From an uncultured Ignavibacteriota bacterium (lineage in GTDB: Bacteria; Bacteroidota; Ignavibacteria; UBA10030; UBA8401): a stretch of DNA of 36,213 nt. The notes under the pieces were generated by a model, which worked only from the letters and a program-made list of their open reading frames with translations, was not told where the DNA came from and searched no databases. This document shows positions 15,896 through 23,582 of the stretch, in pieces. Positions within the stretch are counted from its first letter, which is position 1. Each line of letters opens with the position of its first letter. The stretch spans positions 1 through 36,213 of the forward strand of contig CAJBTU010000368.1 in the NCBI GenBank assembly GCA_903958625.1. The letters are read 5' to 3'. The position numbers and the translations under genes were made by a program.

Positions 15896-16923
15896 ACATA
15901 ACTTTCGCAACATATCAATCGTTATCCCTACTGCATGGCGGTCCCCGCGTGCAGATCCTGCAGACGAAGAATGAATTGGAAAAGCTCGGCGTAAAGGTCT
16001 CGCTCTTCCAGCCATGGGAACATTATGACCGGAGATCATGCGATCTTGTTCATCTGTTCTCTGCAAACCTGGGAACATTTCATTTAGCAAGCGTAATGAA
16101 TAATTTCAACATCCCTTTCGTAAGCTCGTCGATCTTTTTTACCGAACATTCACCGGCGTATATCCGATCTATCCTGGGGATATCAAAAACTCTGAAGCGA
16201 TTCAAATCGGGTATCTGGACAAGTTATGATTACACACAGCAGATCTGCAATTGGTCAAAAGCAGTACTGCCCAATACGGCCGATGAAGGGAAACTGCTGA
16301 GTGATGGACTCGGAATCCCGTTCAAAAAAATATCAGTCGTGCCCAACGGTGTTGAAGCACGCTTTGAGTTTGGTGATCCAGCATTATTCAAGAAGAAATA
16401 CGGCATTGAAAACTTCATCCTCAATGTCGGTCATGTCGGTCCGGCACGGAAGAATGTGCTTCAACTTATCAGAGCATTAAAGGAAATCGGACATCAGGCC
16501 GTCATCATCGGCAAAGTTTCAGAAACTCCGGAAGGAAAGCAATGCCTGGAAGAAGCAAGACAGGCGAAGAACATTCTCATCATCGACGGCCTCGAGAACG
16601 GCTCGGAAATGCTTGCCTCGGCATATGCGGCCTGTAAAGTTTTCGCTCTCCCTTCTCTTTTTGAAACGCCGGGAATTGCAGCGCTTGAAGCAGGTCTCGC
16701 AGGAGCCAAAATCGTGATCACGCCGTACGGCGGGACAAGAGAATATTTCGGTTCACATGCCGAGTATGTGGAACCTCGCTCCGTTGAATCAATCAAGAAT
16801 GGCATTATGAAAGCTTTGAATACTCAAAATACTTCGACTCTGAGAGAACATATTAAAAAGGAATTCCTTTGGAGCGCCGTAGCAGAAAAAACACTCGCTG
16901 TTTATAATCAAGTTTTGCAATGA
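15892..16923 (+). CDS. Glycosyltransferase family 4 (GT-B)
   Basis: 343-residue GT4 enzyme. It has HGGPRVQILQTKNELEKLG at the N-terminus (acceptor side), VVPNGVE near residue 150, ILNVGHVGPARKNV with donor-binding basic residues, and the EX7E motif in LFETPGIAALEAG followed by TPYGGTREYFG. Full length for the family and no membrane segment. It is linked by ATGA overlaps both to the divergent deacetylase upstream and the GT9 gene downstream, so the three products are probably made together. Expected role is transfer of a hexose or related sugar during LPS/capsule-type glycan assembly. Confidence 0.87.
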   Translation: MNITFATYQSLSLLHGGPRVQILQTKNELEKLGVKVSLFQPWEHYDRRSCDLVHLFSANLGTFHLASVMNNFNIPFVSSSIFFTEHSPAYIRSILGISKTLKRFKSGIWTSYDYTQQICNWSKAVLPNTADEGKLLSDGLGIPFKKISVVPNGVEARFEFGDPALFKKKYGIENFILNVGHVGPARKNVLQLIRALKEIGHQAVIIGKVSETPEGKQCLEEARQAKNILIIDGLENGSEMLASAYAACKVFALPSLFETPGIAALEAGLAGAKIVITPYGGTREYFGSHAEYVEPRSVESIKNGIMKALNTQNTSTLREHIKKEFLWSAVAEKTLAVYNQVLQ

Positions 16924-17939
16924 CGCCTCGCCGAATTCTCATAATCCGCCCAGACCGGATCGGTGATGTTGTGCTCACAACGCCCCTTATCCGCGCTGTT
17001 AAACGATCCTTCCCTGATTCATTTGTCGGAGTGATGGTGAATTCCGTGTCCGGTGTCCTGCTCCGGAATAATCCGAACATTGACCTTCTCATCACCGACG
17101 ATCCGAACGGAAAAGATTCGGGAAAGAGAGGATTTTGGGATCAAGTGGTGCGTCTGCGTTCGCTAAAGTTCGACACAGGGCTTATGCCGCTTCCGCGGGA
17201 ACGGCATGCCTGGATGATGCTGCTTGCAGGGATAGGGAAAAGAATCGGTGTCGGCGGAAAGATCTATCAGGTCCTCACGGGTACGAAGACGGTGAGCAGA
17301 AATAAATATATTCCTCTACGTCATGAAGCGGATTATGTAATGGATCTTGGCAGAAAGATCGGCGTAACGGATGATGACCTTTCACCGGAATTGTTCGTCA
17401 GTCCGGAAGAGAGTGAACATGCCAGAAATTTTTTCGTCCAGCGGGGCCTCGATCCTGATCAACCAATCATCGGAATCAATCCAAGTTCAAATAATTCCGT
17501 ACCAAACTGGAAGCCCGAACAATATGTGCGTTTGTGCGAAAAACTTTCCGGACGATACCAATTGTTCGTGAATATCGGGATCTCAAATCCCGCGATGGAA
17601 CGGTTATTCGACCCTTTCAAAACGAATCACATTGTCTATACAGGAAGTGATTTGCGTGAACTGATTGCCCTCTGCAGCCGGCTTTCCGTTCTCGTCTCAT
17701 CAAGCACCGGTACTCAGCACATCGCTGCGGCTTTGAAAGTACCAACGGTAACAATGTTCTGTCCGCTGCCGGCCTGTTCATTCAAATTATGGGGTTCTCT
17801 TGGAAACAGATCGGAAGTAATCGAACCGCCTGAAGGATATTGCGGGTTACGCTGTCCTGTTGATCCAAAAATTTGTACCTTTGACGAGATTTCTGTCGAT
17901 ACAGTTCTTTCGCGCATACACATGCTCTTCGATAGGTGA
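16920..17939 (+). CDS. Glycosyltransferase family 9 (heptosyltransferase-like)
   Basis: 339-residue GT9 enzyme. Its N-terminus IIRPDRIGDVVLTTPLI has the conserved Gly-Asp pair whose Asp corresponds to the proposed catalytic base of WaaC-type heptosyltransferases. The C-terminal half has IGINPSSNNSVPNWKPEQY, SSSTGTQHIAAALKVPTV and a Cys-containing tail CGLRCPVDPKIC. Such enzymes add heptose or related sugars to lipid A-core or other glycans in the cytoplasm. Last gene of the run that begins at 9153. Whether ADP-heptose is the donor is not evident from sequence. Confidence 0.87.
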   Translation: MTPRRILIIRPDRIGDVVLTTPLIRAVKRSFPDSFVGVMVNSVSGVLLRNNPNIDLLITDDPNGKDSGKRGFWDQVVRLRSLKFDTGLMPLPRERHAWMMLLAGIGKRIGVGGKIYQVLTGTKTVSRNKYIPLRHEADYVMDLGRKIGVTDDDLSPELFVSPEESEHARNFFVQRGLDPDQPIIGINPSSNNSVPNWKPEQYVRLCEKLSGRYQLFVNIGISNPAMERLFDPFKTNHIVYTGSDLRELIALCSRLSVLVSSSTGTQHIAAALKVPTVTMFCPLPACSFKLWGSLGNRSEVIEPPEGYCGLRCPVDPKICTFDEISVDTVLSRIHMLFDR

Positions 17940-18000
17940 TATTTTCTAAAACTGAATCTCTTAGTCACTTTTTTTCCATCACGCTTTACGGCCAAAACTT

Positions 18001-18486
18001 ATGAAAAAAACAATCCTTCTCTTGCTCGTACTCATCATCTCCACTATGTCGTTCGCCAAGAACCCCCGTTGGAATAAATTCGACGATGGAATGAAATTGG
18101 CGAAACAATCCGGAAAAAAGATCCTGGTCGATGTCTATACGGACTGGTGCAGTTGGTGCAAAACGATGGATGCCAAAACATATTCGGACAAGAATGTTGT
18201 GGACTATCTTGAAAAGAATTTCGTCATCATCAAATTGAATGCTGAAGCCAAAGAGATAATAACCTATTCAGGGCATCAGATTAGTCCGGCGGACTTTGCG
18301 CAAGGAATGAGCCTCACCGGTTATCCTTCAACGGTGTTCCTAAAAAGCAACGGTGAAGCGATCACCATGCTGCCCGGTTACATTGAACCCGGCAAGTTCA
18401 TCCACATGTTGAGGTTTATTGCAGAGAATCATTACGAAAAGAAAAAATTTCCGGATTACCTTCAGGAAAAAGGGATAAAGCCGTGA
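18001..18486 (+). CDS. Exported thioredoxin-fold protein
   Basis: 161-residue periplasmic thioredoxin-like protein (thioredoxin_7/DUF255-like fold). It has a signal peptide MKKTILLLLVLIISTMSFAK, then ILVDVYTDWCSWCKTMD with the redox motif CSWC at residues 50-53, and a later GYPSTVFLKSNGE segment with the fold's cis-proline. No further domains. Probable role is thiol-disulfide exchange on exported proteins. It begins 61 bases after the GT9 gene, so it may have its own promoter, though none is convincing. No Shine-Dalgarno is visible. Confidence 0.88.
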   Translation: MKKTILLLLVLIISTMSFAKNPRWNKFDDGMKLAKQSGKKILVDVYTDWCSWCKTMDAKTYSDKNVVDYLEKNFVIIKLNAEAKEIITYSGHQISPADFAQGMSLTGYPSTVFLKSNGEAITMLPGYIEPGKFIHMLRFIAENHYEKKKFPDYLQEKGIKP

Positions 18487-18539
18487 TCAGTATTTTTTGT
18501 TTGCCTACGGCTCGTAGAGTCTACGACTTATAGAGCGAA

Positions 18540-18741
18540 ACATCTGAAAAACCTCACATCAATGTCATTTCCCCAAAGAGGTCACTTTGTGACGAAATGC
18601 GAAGCATCGAGAAATCTTCTTTTTAGCTTCAATAACAAGATCGAGATTCCTCACTTGCCCCTTCGGGGCTTCGTTCGGTCTACGACTCGTCTACGACCCG
18701 TTGGGTAGAGAATGACAAAGGACAAACAATTTTTCAGATGT
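18540..18741. repeat. Intergenic inverted-repeat element with 12-bp perfect termini
   Basis: ACATCTGAAAAA (18540-18551) and its exact complement TTTTTCAGATGT (18730-18741) bound a 202-base non-coding element. Nested inside are TGTCATT (18563-18569) / AATGACA (18711-18717) and a further arm pair around GAGAAATCTT and AAGATCGAGATT. Partly repeated TCTACGACTCGT/CTACGACCCG words also occur. The structure resembles a miniature mobile or REP/BIME-like element. It fills most of the 281-base gap between convergent genes. Confidence 0.6.
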
Positions 18742-18767
18742 CTCAGAGCTTAACTTCGGACTGCACA

Positions 18768-19922
18768 TTATTTTTTTGCCGCCACTCGTTTCACTTCTGC
18801 GACAATAATCTTCTGATCGATCATTGAAATGCATTCCAAATTATACGGACATTGTTTTTTCCAGCAGGGTGCACAGAACAACCCTTCGGGGATCAGTTTG
18901 ATGCCCCGGTCGTATAGATCGATCTCGTTCCAGCAGCTTAAACCGAACCATGCAATGACATGTTTTTTCAATCCGATGGCGACATGCATGCCGAAAGAAT
19001 CGCCGGTGATGATCACATCGCAGATATTCTCGTAACAGATACCACGTCGCACTCCTTCGGTTGTTGGCGTGCTTAGCACATTCTCTCCCACCCTCTTCAC
19101 GATCTCTGCGTTCCGTTCTGTATCTTCCGGACCTCCCACGAGTACCAGACGGATGCCTTTCATTGAGTGCATGGTTTCAATCAACTGAACGTGCTGCTCG
19201 ATCGTCATTTTTTTATTCTGATAGAGATATGAACAGCCGGTATTGAAACCCACAACAAGTTTTGCATCATTCAACCGGTGTTCCGACCGGTAGTTCTCAC
19301 AAAACATCTGCTCTTCTGCCGACAATGGGAGCACGTATTCATCCCTCTTGAATTTCAATTTCATCGACTCCTGCAGGATCTGCGTACCGGAAAGTTTATT
19401 TTTATGGAACTTCAGATCGTCATCCAGTCCAAGGATATAACTGTATTCCGCTTCTTTATTCAACGGGACGATCTTGCCGTTTTTATTCAGGCCAAATCCG
19501 ATCTTCTCTTTTGCTTTCAGCGTATTCCCGAATGCGCACGACCGTTTCGTTTTGTCCGTCTGATAGACAATATCAAATTCCATTTGCTGAAGAATCAGCC
19601 AACTCTCCGGTTCCCATACATAAACGGCATCCAGCAAGAGATTGTTATCAAGCAAACGGTATGCATTCTTCAATGTGATCCACGAGATATGGCTGTCCGG
19701 ATATTTTCGCTTTATCGCAGGAAGCATCGCCGTAGTTTGTACGACAGCCCCCATCGCATCCAGATTGACAATCAAAATCTTCTTTCCGGTCGGCTGATGA
19801 TCGACGCACTTTTTGTAACATGTGGTGCCCGGAAAGCAAGGTTTGTAACCTGTAAAGTGTTTGCAGTCAGGGATGACCATTTTTTTTGACGGTTTTTTCT
19901 TTTGAACGATTTTTTTTGCCAT
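18768..19922 (-). CDS. GT9-family protein with Cys-rich N-terminus and altered catalytic position
   Basis: 384-residue GT9-like protein. Unlike its neighbours it has about 45 extra N-terminal residues, including basic stretches and four cysteines (C20, C29, C35, C39) in a CKHFTGYKPC context. The nucleotide-sugar fold begins ILIVNLDAMGAVVQTTAML. The Asp after Gly that serves as proposed base in WaaC-type enzymes is Ala here (codon GCT). The C-terminal half keeps VVGFNTGCSY, LVGGPEDTERN, TGDSFGMHVA and a Cys tail CAPCWKKQCPYNLEC. I chose the ATG at 19922, one base after the upstream stop. It is cotranscribed with the GT9 gene at 19924-20952. It may use a different mechanism, or serve a non-catalytic or radical/metal-related role; unknown. 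Confidence 0.8.
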   Translation of the reverse strand: MAKKIVQKKKPSKKMVIPDCKHFTGYKPCFPGTTCYKKCVDHQPTGKKILIVNLDAMGAVVQTTAMLPAIKRKYPDSHISWITLKNAYRLLDNNLLLDAVYVWEPESWLILQQMEFDIVYQTDKTKRSCAFGNTLKAKEKIGFGLNKNGKIVPLNKEAEYSYILGLDDDLKFHKNKLSGTQILQESMKLKFKRDEYVLPLSAEEQMFCENYRSEHRLNDAKLVVGFNTGCSYLYQNKKMTIEQHVQLIETMHSMKGIRLVLVGGPEDTERNAEIVKRVGENVLSTPTTEGVRRGICYENICDVIITGDSFGMHVAIGLKKHVIAWFGLSCWNEIDLYDRGIKLIPEGLFCAPCWKKQCPYNLECISMIDQKIIVAEVKRVAAKK

Positions 19923-19923
19923 A

Positions 19924-20952
19924 CTATTTAACGTTAATGTTTTTAAGTTGTTGAAAGGCGGTATACACTGCATCCACCGAAAGGTCTTTCATGCACACAT
20001 TACCAATCGGACAATCGGTAAGGTTGCATTCCAAACAATCCAGCGTTTCATTCCGCACCCAAAGGTTATTCTTTCCGTAAGGACCTTGCAAATGCGGGTC
20101 TGTCGGACCATAGATCCCAAGCGTCGGCACACCAAGAGAAGCCGCAATGTGCATCGGACCTGAATCGTTACTGATGAGAGAGGAACACATTTTCAGGAAA
20201 GCACCCATTTCTTTCAAGGTTGTTTTCGGAATTATTTCACTCCTCTGCTTCATCTGTGACCGTATCTTCTGAACATCATCAAACTCTCCGGGTCCCCAAA
20301 AAAAAAGGACTTTCTGCCTGTCTTCAAGAATAATACGGTCAGATAAACGGGCATACGAACCGGTATCCCACTTTTTTGTATACCAACCGCCGCCGGGATT
20401 AACGCCAACGATATTATCCGTTGAAATACCCTGTTCTTTGAACCATTCTCCGGCCATCTGCAGATCGCTCCCGCCAAGGGGAAAAACAGGCCGTGAATCC
20501 GTTATGGCAATATTAAAATGCCGCAACACATCCAAATTGAAGTCAACATTATGTACTTCACCGCCGCGCGGTGGAACATGGATATTGTAAGCATAGGACC
20601 GTCCGCGAAAAGGAAATCCTACCCGGTATTTTGCTCCGCTCCAACGGGTGATGAAAGCCGTCCGCGGATTGCAAAAGAGATCGATGACAACATCATACTT
20701 TCTTCTGCGAACCCTGTTGATCACGGATAACGTTGAATCGTTTCTTTTGTCAAACGTGATCACCTCGCGCACAAACGGATTCCCTGAAACAACCTGTCCG
20801 GCAAATTTTTCGCATAAAAAGTCAATGCTGAGATGCGGGTATTGTTGCCTTAAATTGTGTATCACAGGGGTTGCCAGCAGTACGTCACCGATGGCCCGCG
20901 GTTTGACAAGAAGAACCGTTTTAAAAGAATTAAAATCGAGAGTTTTCATCAT
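19924..20952 (-). CDS. Glycosyltransferase family 9 (heptosyltransferase-like)
   Basis: 342-residue canonical GT9 enzyme with VLLVKPRAIGDVLLATPVI (intact Gly-Asp), VGVNPGGGWYTKKW, SNDSGPMHIAASLGVPTLG and GPTDPHLQGPYG, followed by the CLECNLTDCPIGNVC tail found in many family members. Full length. Transfers a heptose-type sugar to an LPS-like core in the cytoplasm by family analogy. First gene of a two-gene minus-strand operon whose second gene starts one base after this stop. ATG at 20952 or the adjacent ATG at 20949 are both possible. Upstream on the minus strand a TTG-N20-TATTTTAA pattern could serve as promoter. Divergent from the T9SS cargo gene at 21126. Confidence 0.9.
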   Translation of the reverse strand: MMKTLDFNSFKTVLLVKPRAIGDVLLATPVIHNLRQQYPHLSIDFLCEKFAGQVVSGNPFVREVITFDKRNDSTLSVINRVRRRKYDVVIDLFCNPRTAFITRWSGAKYRVGFPFRGRSYAYNIHVPPRGGEVHNVDFNLDVLRHFNIAITDSRPVFPLGGSDLQMAGEWFKEQGISTDNIVGVNPGGGWYTKKWDTGSYARLSDRIILEDRQKVLFFWGPGEFDDVQKIRSQMKQRSEIIPKTTLKEMGAFLKMCSSLISNDSGPMHIAASLGVPTLGIYGPTDPHLQGPYGKNNLWVRNETLDCLECNLTDCPIGNVCMKDLSVDAVYTAFQQLKNINVK

Positions 20953-21032
20953 TGAATAAATGTTTGATTAAAATACCAAAATGCCGTAGAATTTCCAATG
21001 AATGACTGACGACACAATCAATTTTTCGCATT

Positions 21033-21040
21033 TATCTTTG
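21033..21040 (+). promoter_or_regulatory. Bacteroidota-type -7 element upstream of T9SS cargo gene
   Basis: TATCTTTG is an exact match to the TAnnTTTG -7 consensus, 86 bases before the ATG at 21126, implying a 5' leader of about 75-80 bases. No TTG is at the expected -33 spacing, so the call rests on the -7 box and the divergent intergenic position. An AGGA at 21117-21120 could serve as ribosome site. Confidence 0.4.
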
Positions 21041-21125
21041 TCTTGATTTCAACAGTGATTATAACTAAATTTCACACAGACAATTTCTATTAATCCACCA
21101 AACATTCAAATCTATAGGATATACT

Positions 21126-23000
21126 ATGAAAAAAGTACTACCACTGGTTTTTGTGCTGAGCATTCTGTTCGGAGTTTTGTATTCACAAACTGCTTTGAAA
21201 CAGTCAAAACACTACACCTGGCCGTTAAAATCGACCACGACGTACGATTCCGTTCTTGTTGGTCTTGAGGGAGTGCGCTGTGTTGCAGTCGGCGACTTGA
21301 ATAATGACGGGAAGTCGGAAATAGTCGCGACAAACTATGCCGATCTTGGACATGTCCATGTTTTTTCTCCGGCCGGCAAAGATACGTTTGAATTGGTATG
21401 GAGCTCTCCCCGTGTTGAATCGAACGGCGGATTAAATGGCGGAGGTTCGACACCAAGAAGCGTGTTGATTGGGGACTTAGATAAAGACGGTAAGAATGAA
21501 ATAATCTATGAAAGCAAAGGTAACGGAGTATATGTTTTCGAATGGGACGGTAAAACAGGATATAATTTTGGGACAAAGCCGTCACAATTAATCAGTCCGA
21601 CCAGCTGCCCGGGATTTCCTGTAACAACCGGAGCTTCCTACGCAGAAAAAATGGCAATTTCAGATGTGGATAATGATGGACAGCAGGAATTGGTGTTTGT
21701 TTTCAGAGCAGCGTTGCCGGCCGAACAAAAATATATGATCATTAAAGCTGTCGGCGATTACGCTACCGACGAACCGGGATTTACTTCTTTTGAAATGCCA
21801 TTTATGGCGGCACGCCCTGACCTTGCAGCATGGGGCCTTAGCGGAGGAAGCGCCTGGAGCATGATGCCGGCAAATCTGGATGGAGCAGGCATGAAAGAAA
21901 TTGTCATTCAGGCATTCAGCAATAACAATGTTTCCATTATACGCAATGAAGGCGGCGTGTGGAAATTGGCTGACGAGACAAACGGAAAGCAAAATTTAAA
22001 TTTATCGGCGAATGATGGTGTCAGTTATTTTGGCGGTCTCGTTACGGATATTGATAAGGATGGAAGAGACGAAGTTTATATGCCGACCAATGTTTATACT
22101 GCCCCGGATACACCTGCGGTCGTCCGAGCCATTTATTATGATGCAAATTCTTCGGTCAGTGAAATTGATTCAGCAAAAAATACTTTTCGCATCGATTTTT
22201 TCGACCTGGTAGGTAAAGGCGGAATGTGGGGATATGGATATGGTGATATCGATGGTAATGGTAAGCCGAACATTTACTTTACTACCGGAACATTAGGAGC
22301 GGCTATCGTTACAGCAGAATTCCAGGGCGGAGTGAAAAGCAATCCTGCAAACTGGAAAACAAGTGTCCTTTGGAAAGGCGATACAACAAATTATGCATTA
22401 TCAATAAGAGATTCTTTGGGAAAGGTCGATACTGTTTCCAGAACAATTGAATTCTATTTCCCGTCAAAAATGTACGCTCAAAAGTCAGATTTTGACAAAA
22501 ATGGATTGGAAGACATCATCACCGGATATCAGCCCTGGTATTATGGCTCCGGAACGACTCACATTGTCCGGACAACCAAATACACATGGAATTCGACCAC
22601 AAAACAATATGATACAACAAAATATGACGTGCCAAATCCAAAACGGCTTAGCTTTGTTGTCTTAGAGAAATCAACATCGAGCGGTGTGGAAGAACGGAAT
22701 CTTACGTTTATAACACCGAATGATTATGAACTGAATCAGAATTTCCCGAACCCGTTCAATCCTTCAACGACGGTTAACTTTGTCCTTCCGTTGAACAAGA
22801 CGGTTTCATTCCGCATTTATGATATGCTTGGGAAAGAGGTCGTGACCCTTATCAACAATGAAGCAATGGCAAAAGGCTCTCACAATGTTACATGGAATGG
22901 AATTGATAAGAATGGTAAATCAGTTGCCTCCGGTGCTTACATTGGCAAGATGAATGCCGGAACCGTTGAAAAGACAATCAAAATGATGCTGGTGAAATAA
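21126..23000 (+). CDS. T9SS-sorted seven-repeat FG-GAP/DxDxDG propeller protein
   Basis: 624-residue secreted protein: signal peptide MKKVLPLVFVLSILFGVLYSQ, then seven DxDxDGxxE-type loops beginning at residues 57, 117, 180, 250, 308, 374 and 455 (for example DLNNDGKSE, DLDKDGKNE, DVDNDGQQE, DIDKDGRDE). Then comes a C-terminal T9SS type A domain, YELNQNFPNPFNPST (534-548) to the end VEKTIKMMLVK. Loop 4 (NLDGAGMKE) has lost acidic ligands. Seven loops fit an integrin-alpha/FG-GAP-like seven-bladed propeller binding Ca2+. Ligand unknown. Single-gene unit ended by a strong terminator at 23022-23055. A related protein is encoded at 31455. Confidence 0.88.
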   Translation: MKKVLPLVFVLSILFGVLYSQTALKQSKHYTWPLKSTTTYDSVLVGLEGVRCVAVGDLNNDGKSEIVATNYADLGHVHVFSPAGKDTFELVWSSPRVESNGGLNGGGSTPRSVLIGDLDKDGKNEIIYESKGNGVYVFEWDGKTGYNFGTKPSQLISPTSCPGFPVTTGASYAEKMAISDVDNDGQQELVFVFRAALPAEQKYMIIKAVGDYATDEPGFTSFEMPFMAARPDLAAWGLSGGSAWSMMPANLDGAGMKEIVIQAFSNNNVSIIRNEGGVWKLADETNGKQNLNLSANDGVSYFGGLVTDIDKDGRDEVYMPTNVYTAPDTPAVVRAIYYDANSSVSEIDSAKNTFRIDFFDLVGKGGMWGYGYGDIDGNGKPNIYFTTGTLGAAIVTAEFQGGVKSNPANWKTSVLWKGDTTNYALSIRDSLGKVDTVSRTIEFYFPSKMYAQKSDFDKNGLEDIITGYQPWYYGSGTTHIVRTTKYTWNSTTKQYDTTKYDVPNPKRLSFVVLEKSTSSGVEERNLTFITPNDYELNQNFPNPFNPSTTVNFVLPLNKTVSFRIYDMLGKEVVTLINNEAMAKGSHNVTWNGIDKNGKSVASGAYIGKMNAGTVEKTIKMMLVK

Positions 23001-23021
23001 TAATTACCGCAATAAACAAAT

Positions 23022-23055
23022 AAAAAAACCTGAGTGATGAACTCAGGTTTTTTTT
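23022..23055 (+). terminator. Rho-independent terminator, potentially bidirectional
   Basis: Stem ACCTGAGT (23028-23035) / ACTCAGGT (23041-23048), loop GATGA, flanked by an A run before (23022-23028) and a T run after (to 23055). The symmetric A/T tracts would allow termination in both directions. It lies 21 bases after the cargo stop codon. Confidence 0.88.
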
Positions 23056-23514
23056 GCCGTTCAGATCCGGTCATGCCGTTCTACCAATTACGCAAACGTC
23101 ATAGTACGGTGTAATTAAGTAATGTTGTCGTTTTACGTAGATTGAGACGCTTCAACGCGGCCGCAAGAGTCATGCTCAGAAGATCTCATCTTTATGTCGT
23201 CAAGCAACAGCATAAAATTGACATCAATATGTTAGTCACCTCCGAAGGAGTCCTTTCCCAAAGAGACCACTTTGTGGCGGACCTGAGCAAGTCCAAGCGC
23301 AACGCGGACGAGTCTCCCGAAGGGATGCCCTTGGCAGAAGGGTGAGCATGTCAAAGTATGTTCGCAATCATCCTTCGACGCGCTCGTCCACAAAAAGGAC
23401 TCGCTTGCTCAGGACGACTAATATTTATATTAAAGTCCCGCGGTAAATGATGCCTTACGGCGGTACATTTGTGTTTCTGCGTAACTTCAGTGAGTAATTA
23501 CATGAGATGCAGAT
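23056..23514. other. Long non-coding stretch with repeat remnants
   Basis: About 460 bases without a credible gene, between convergent transcription units. It contains the inverted-repeat element at 23248-23413 and GC-rich palindromic words (CGCGGCCGC near 23156, CCCGAAGGG near 23316). A 67-codon open frame (23142-23345) runs through the repeat and has no recognisable product. The flanks on either side of the element look like unselected spacer. Confidence 0.6.
23248..23413. repeat. Intergenic inverted-repeat element sharing a core with 18572-18594
   Basis: CCTGAGCAAG (23282-23291) and CTTGCTCAGG (23404-23413) are perfect inverted copies. GAGTCCTTT (23248-23256) and TTTGTGG (23271-23277) on the left correspond to the contiguous CCACAAAAAGGACTC (23388-23402) on the right, so the left arm carries about 15 extra bases. 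That extra piece lies in the 23-base core 23257-23279, which matches 18572-18594 at 20 of 23 positions. Confidence 0.55.
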
Positions 23515-23557
23515 AAATAAAAAAGACCTTACAAAGAATTTCCCTTTGTAAGGTCTT
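23515..23557 (-). terminator. Terminator of the minus-strand TonB/cargo/PorV operon
   Basis: A perfect 14-bp stem, AAGACCTTACAAAG (23523-23536) / CTTTGTAAGGTCTT (23544-23557), with a seven-base loop. Read on the minus strand it is followed by a T-rich run (complement of the A-rich 23515-23524). It sits 25 bases beyond the stop of the PorV-like gene. Confidence 0.9.
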
Positions 23558-23582
23558 CGGTATAACACAATGCTTTATAATT

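Noticed and set aside
19278-19889. 203-codon plus-strand frame opposite the Cys-rich GT9 gene
   Set aside because: Antisense shadow of a gene with clear GT9 motifs; no start signal or domain.
23060-23093. Minus-strand GCGTAATTGGTAGAACGG resembles a tRNA D-arm
   Set aside because: No acceptor stem, anticodon stem or T-arm can be drawn around it; at best a decayed fragment.
23142-23345. 67-codon open frame in the long intergenic region
   Set aside because: It runs through the inverted-repeat element, has no recognisable motif and no ribosome site; the open frame follows from repeat composition.
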